A DNA stretch of 64,000 nt from Echinococcus granulosus (lineage: Eukaryota > Platyhelminthes > Cestoda > Cyclophyllidea > Taeniidae). The stretch covers positions 1,062,814 through 1,126,813 of the forward strand of contig NW_020170395.1 of the NCBI RefSeq assembly GCF_000524195.1, written 5' to 3'. Numbering within the stretch: the stretch's first letter is position 1; every line of letters begins with the position of its first letter. Made by a program: the position numbers and the translations under genes. The notes beneath the pieces are model-generated. The model searched no databases and was not told the DNA's origin. It saw only the letters and a list, made by a program, of their open reading frames with translations. This document shows positions 59,601-64,000 of this stretch, one piece after another.

Positions 59601-62600
59601 TTTTTTGTGAATGAATTGCCCCAAGGAGATATTATTGTCCGAGTAAAAGCCGACCTATGTAACAAATAGCAGAAGTGAAATTCATAAATAGAAATGCCTA
59701 CGCAGTGTAGTGTTATTTGAGGATTTAAATCATGCCTCACAGATTTTGGTAAAACAAAGGAAGAGGTAATACCTGCATTGAGGCTATTTACAGTATTAAC
59801 CAGATTCATTAACAGGCACAGATGATATCAAGGGTAAATGGTGTGATTTGCTGTGTAACTCCTTCTTTTGTTTAAAACAAGGGATTCTTTGATTAGTGTG
59901 GAATTGTTCTTCCGTGGGAAAAAAGCGCATTATTCTCCATATCTAGCATGGGCAGTTGGAAAATTACAGGTAGACTTTCTCAATGGTTTATTCCTATATG
60001 AGGTAGGAAATGTCTAGATAAAAGAAGCGAAAGGAAGTAATTACGCTGCTCTATTTCCAAAAAATATGGCATAGCCAAAGCCTCTTAATTTCTCCTGAAG
60101 TCACTAAAGGGTATAGAGTGGGGCTAGATGACAAGTGTGGTCAATGATATGAGTAAAATTGGACACTACCAGAGTTGAAAATTAAGGTTGAATAAATAAA
60201 ATGACTGCACAGGCCACCTGTTCTTCGCACTCGACCTTCAAGAACAGAAGAGAAGTATCACATCGCGAGGCAGGTGGCGGCTTTAGCACAACGTCGGTGG
60301 GAACTAATTTAGCTCATTGGGATGCGTTTTCCTGCCTCTGTTAGTACACTCCTCCAGTTGTTGGTGGTCAACAACTTAGTTCTCACTTGTCAAATTCGGG
60401 ATAAGAGTCTACTAGACGGAAACGTGGGAACCGTCACGCCCTAAGGAAGGACTGTGGTGAGTGGGGCATGACAATAAAAGTACTTAGTTTCACATCATTT
60501 CATTTAAACAAGGAAAGATAAAAACCTGTTCCCCTCTTTGTACAGGAGTGCAAAAATTACTTTTGGCATATCAAAAATACAGTAGGCAAATGTTTCCCAA
60601 CATGATGAAGGAATTTCAGGCAGATTTTTACCTTATGGTCAGGACGTGCGTGGAAGCCAAGGAGATAACCAAAGTGCCCAGCAGAAAAACCTAAAGTCAG
60701 GGTGTCTTTACTCTGGGCGAAGTCTTTGGTCAGTAAGAATTCATCTAAAATGCTAGTTGCTTGTCTTTTCACTGTGTTAAAAAGACAATTCCATGAAATT
60801 ATGGACCTAATTATAACCTTGGTATCGTTCTACAACGTAGGCACAAATTTCCGTTTTTTGGCTTATGTATTGCTCCAAACCAGATGTGCCTGCGCTAGGT
60901 GAACATCATTTCAAAATAAGTTTTGCCTTGCCAATTTTTGCTCTTTAATATCCAAGTTGTTGTGTTAGAAACACTTTTATACCTCAAATCTTTACGAAAC
61001 ATAAATTACGAATGCTGTAGACCCTTGTCCTGAAAGCCTAGGCATTAAGCGAAGTCAATCGCAGTAGTTGGGTGGTACGAAATGGAAACGGGTGCTTTAC
61101 TTCAGCACAGCTATTTTACCGGTAAAAGTATCGGGCAATCATCAAATTTGCACCCGGTAGGTGCCATTAGATGCTGCACCTTTGCATTTTGTGTCGCATT
61201 TATAGATGCTCTAACTATTGTTGGTGTATTGCACGATAAGTATGTTAACGAATGCAAACCAAGAGATTTTTATACTTTGATTGTTGCGCATTTATTTACT
61301 AGTTTGGGTGCATACTTCTTACCCCAACGTAAACCTTCTATTCCCTAATAATTTATTCATTTTCAGGTAACGCATGGATATATTGCTCATGGTGTTAATT
61401 TTTGGCAACATCAACGCCCTTTATTTTAACATAATAAAGTCTGAAATAAATCCCAAAAAAATAAGAAGTTGGCTTTATTTTACCGCTGCGGTGGACATTT
61501 CTTGATATTCTTTTGTAGCCAAACCCCACACGATTTATAGCAGGCGAAGTTTTATCATCACGCATCATGCAATAAACCTGCAAATTGCTTTGTCCAACCA
61601 AAATACTTGCAACAGAAGGTCAATGCAGCTCACTTTTTGCTTGCACATAACATTTTTTTTCAATTAGTTGCCACTTAATGATAATTTTTTGTAAATAGCT
61701 TCTAGACGTCATGAAGCATAGTAGAATGCAGGCAATCAAGCTTAATATACGTATTCTGATTGCTAGGAAAAGTTCATTAATACCGGTTACTTGTCCATGT
61801 CTATTTCCTTTATCTTTATACAGAGGTGGCAATCAGATACAGAAACAATACACGACTGACATAGAGGGGGAGATGGGCGATGGCGGTGGGGACAGAGCTT
61901 CCTCCTCATCCTCCGCCAGCCTTAACAACTTCAACTCACCTACAAGGGATCGACGTGATGGAGCTAAGCTGGGCATCAACAGCGTCTCCTCTGCAGTCAG
62001 TCTGCCCAGCGAGACGCGTGGTCGCACAAGCGGTGTCGGCAGTGGCGATAGCCCTAGCTCATCCACTACCTCCTTCCCCTTCAACCAACAACAACAACTT
62101 GGAACTCAGAGACGCACCAGAACCTCAGCGCCAGCAATTCCTGAGACCCCCACCAATCAGGAAGTCAGTGAGAAGGAGAAGCAAGAGCTTGATCGTGAGA
62201 CGCGCCTTGAAATGTAAGTTGGAAAGGTCTATGGATTGGGTGAGAATTATATGTATATGAAATAAATAGGTTAATGATAGTTGATAGATGGACGGATGGA
62301 CAGGGACGTAAATGCACAATGCATTGAGAACCTGCTGTTTAAATGATTGACAATGCAAACAGCTGTTCAAAATGCAAGTGAGGGTCAGATTTGAAAATAT
62401 ATGACATTTTGCTTCTCCTGGAAGAATCGTGAGCATACTGTATTCAGATATTACACGATGTTTTGTTATGAAATAATGGGAAAAAGTGCTTTAAATGACA
62501 TTAAAAAATTTGAGTAGGTTAGTGTAAGCCGTGGATCATGCTTCCGTTCCCTTATGGACGCAGAGGAAACTTTTGATGTCAGTTATTGCTTGGATTTATC

Positions 62601-63600
62601 GAAAAATTAGACTATCTTCACAGTTTACCCTACGCAGCAGATTCAAACCCATGTTGCAGAGACAATATGATGATGACGAAGGCGTGCCATCGGAAGCACC
62701 TAAAAATCATTTAGTAAGAGAAGGTTCTCCCTCAGAGACGAACTGTGGGACTTAATTCCACAAAAGGGTAGCATCTGAAATGTTACAATATGAATAATAT
62801 CATCAAAGTCTTATTTACAATAATTTATTTAAAAGCCACACGTGTTTTAACTTGGCATGAATAGGGGAGCGTTAAATTAGACGTATAAGACTAAGACTAA
62901 ACATCTTCATTATGTAACAAGGTGCTGACAAAGTCTCCTCCAGTCGCCCACAACATTGATAATTTTAGCAAGTTACTTGTTCCTCTAAAGTGGCTATTTT
63001 ATTAATAGTGGAAAGTGTAGTTGGAGCTCAGAGCAGTGATTGCTTCACTTACTGGTAAGTTAACTACAATGATCAAACCCTAGACGTCTGTCAGGAGAAT
63101 GCCCAATCATAGGTCCAATTGTAGGCGGAAGTCGTTAACATGCTCATACATACTTTATTGCTTGGACCTTCGAACAGCAAAAATTGGGGCCATTTCCTCA
63201 CTTCCGGTCATTATCTTGATATGGAAAATAAATTTTCAAAACTAATATTGCATTGAAATCAGGCAACGCAATACCAGAATTAGTAAAAGAGCTGCACATA
63301 ATTATTCATTGGTATTACCCTTTAACGTAACATTTTACTAACGCTAATACACCAAATGTGTAGTAGCATAAAATATGCATATTTGAGAAGGACATCTTGC
63401 CCTTCAGCTACGTATACGTCGTGCGATGTATCGCCTACCCTTTTTACTCCAAAGTACCAACGGATCCGGCAAAGCGATACCTGAAGGTGACGAAAACCCA
63501 GCTAACCGCACTGAAGGGTCGATTTCAAGCTTTCCTAAATGGCGAGTTGGACATTGTTGGTGACGAGGCGTTTACCAATGCAATACAAAGCTACTACGAC
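50367..63600 (+). CDS. CADPS: Calcium-dependent secretion activator (CADPS/CAPS), N-terminal part
   Basis: Three exons (50367-50680, 61824-62213, 63408-63600) join with matching phases (2, 2, 0). CAPS proteins prime dense-core vesicles for calcium-triggered release at the plasma membrane, through C2, PH and MUN domains that lie further downstream. Visible here: the start [13 protein letters not shown], as in animal CAPS (acidic-serine N-terminus); a long Ser/Gly/Gln-rich variable region; [12 protein letters not shown] before the conserved part; and then [38 protein letters not shown] and [13 protein letters not shown], which match the start of the conserved CAPS core closely. The linker after SEKEK is shorter than in vertebrates. 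The gene continues past the right edge. Confidence 0.93.
50681..61823 (+). other. CADPS intron 1 (about 11 kb)
   Basis: AT-rich with scattered short open frames on both strands; none has a recognisable domain. A GC-richer patch at 60200-60470 contains nested inverted repeats and may be an insertion. No nested gene or RNA gene could be supported. Confidence 0.6.
60213..60278. repeat. Nested inverted repeats in CADPS intron 1
   Basis: GCCACCTG (60213-60220) pairs with CAGGTGGC (60271-60278), and CTGTTCTT (60218-60225) with AAGAACAG (60240-60247). The outer and inner arms overlap by three bases, so both pairs may not form at once. Confidence 0.6.
61824..62213 (+). CDS. CADPS: CADPS exon 2
   Basis: 390 nt after TTTATACAG, ending GAAAT before GTAAGT. 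Ser/Gly/Thr-rich text leads into [19 protein letters not shown], the conserved segment just before the CAPS core. Confidence 0.9.
62214..63407 (+). other. CADPS intron 2
   Basis: 1194 nt, GTAAGT to CCCTTCAG. The 74-codon open frame at 62531-62755 has no recognisable features and is probably chance. Confidence 0.8.
63408..63600 (+). CDS. CADPS: CADPS exon 3
   Basis: 193 nt encoding [19 protein letters not shown] through [18 protein letters not shown] to QSYYD before GTAATT. This is the most conserved stretch seen for the gene and fixes its identity. Confidence 0.94.
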
Positions 63601-64000
63601 GTAATTTTTGTTTTATTATGATGTGGTTCGGAGTTAGAGCCGTTAACTTCTAAAATAAGCTAGTAGTGATTACAATAAATATATAATTCAATATTTCAGC
63701 AGGCTGAAAATTAAACTATTCTCAGTTTTCCTCAATTAAAACCCCTTTCTCCTGCATATTTTAATTTTTGTAGCTATGGTGTAGTTGCATACAAGCTTCT
63801 TGGGTAAATTTCGAGTGACCATCCTTACGACAAGAAATTGCTTGTGATTTTTTTTTAGAGAACTGTGTGTTTGAAAAAATAAGAACTAATAAAAATGCAC
63901 TCGCAGAAAGTGCTAAGTAACCTCAAGTACATTTTCATAGCTTTTCAAGAGGCTATGCTGTTTCAAACAACCATTTTATTTAAGAATTTTATGATAGTAG
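63601..64000 (+). other. Start of CADPS intron 3
   Basis: Begins GTAATT. Intronic sequence to the window edge, with no other feature. Confidence 0.8.

Noticed and set aside
60300..60380. Possible tRNA from a TAGCTCATTGGG A-box-like string
   Set aside because: No B box (GGTTC-A) at a suitable distance and no cloverleaf.
62531..62755. 74-codon plus-strand open frame
   Set aside because: Lies in CADPS intron 2, does not keep phase with either exon, and has no known motif.

Overview
The window looks like nuclear DNA of a flatworm, most likely a tapeworm. The evidence is animal genes with GT-AG introns, long AT-rich introns beside very short ones (35, 36 and 47 nt in the GIGYF gene), and a decayed Ty3/gypsy-type retroelement. 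The genus cannot be read from the sequence. All gene models were joined by eye from reading frame, splice signals and codon phase.

Layout. (1) 3256-5085, plus strand: the last two coding exons of a GATA transcription factor, with the C-terminal zinc finger and tail; upstream exons lie before the window. (2) 31213 down to 11109, minus strand: a large membrane-protein gene of seven or eight exons. It encodes a hydrophobic N-terminal segment, a cysteine-rich ectodomain with EGF-like modules and a thrombospondin type-1 module, a second hydrophobic segment and a tail of about 670 residues. I do not recognise the family. (3) 43681 down to 32914, minus strand: a 15-exon GIGYF (GYF-domain translational repressor) gene, read nearly complete at about 1065 residues. 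(4) 50367 onward, plus strand: the first three coding exons of CADPS/CAPS, a dense-core-vesicle priming factor, with a first intron of about 11 kb; the rest lies past the right edge.

The GATA and membrane-protein genes converge. The membrane-protein and GIGYF genes are in tandem on the minus strand. GIGYF and CADPS diverge, and the roughly 6.7 kb between them holds the broken gypsy element (about 44.4-48.7 kb), whose LTR-like ends are inverted relative to each other. A 100-base assembly gap lies next to it. Related LTR and internal fragments occur at 1-700.

The genes do not form an obvious pathway: one transcription factor, one surface protein, one mRNA regulator and one secretion factor. 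The most unusual item is the EGF/TSP1 membrane protein. Next are the GYF domain with an altered signature and the rearranged retroelement. No tRNA, rRNA or CRISPR feature could be supported.
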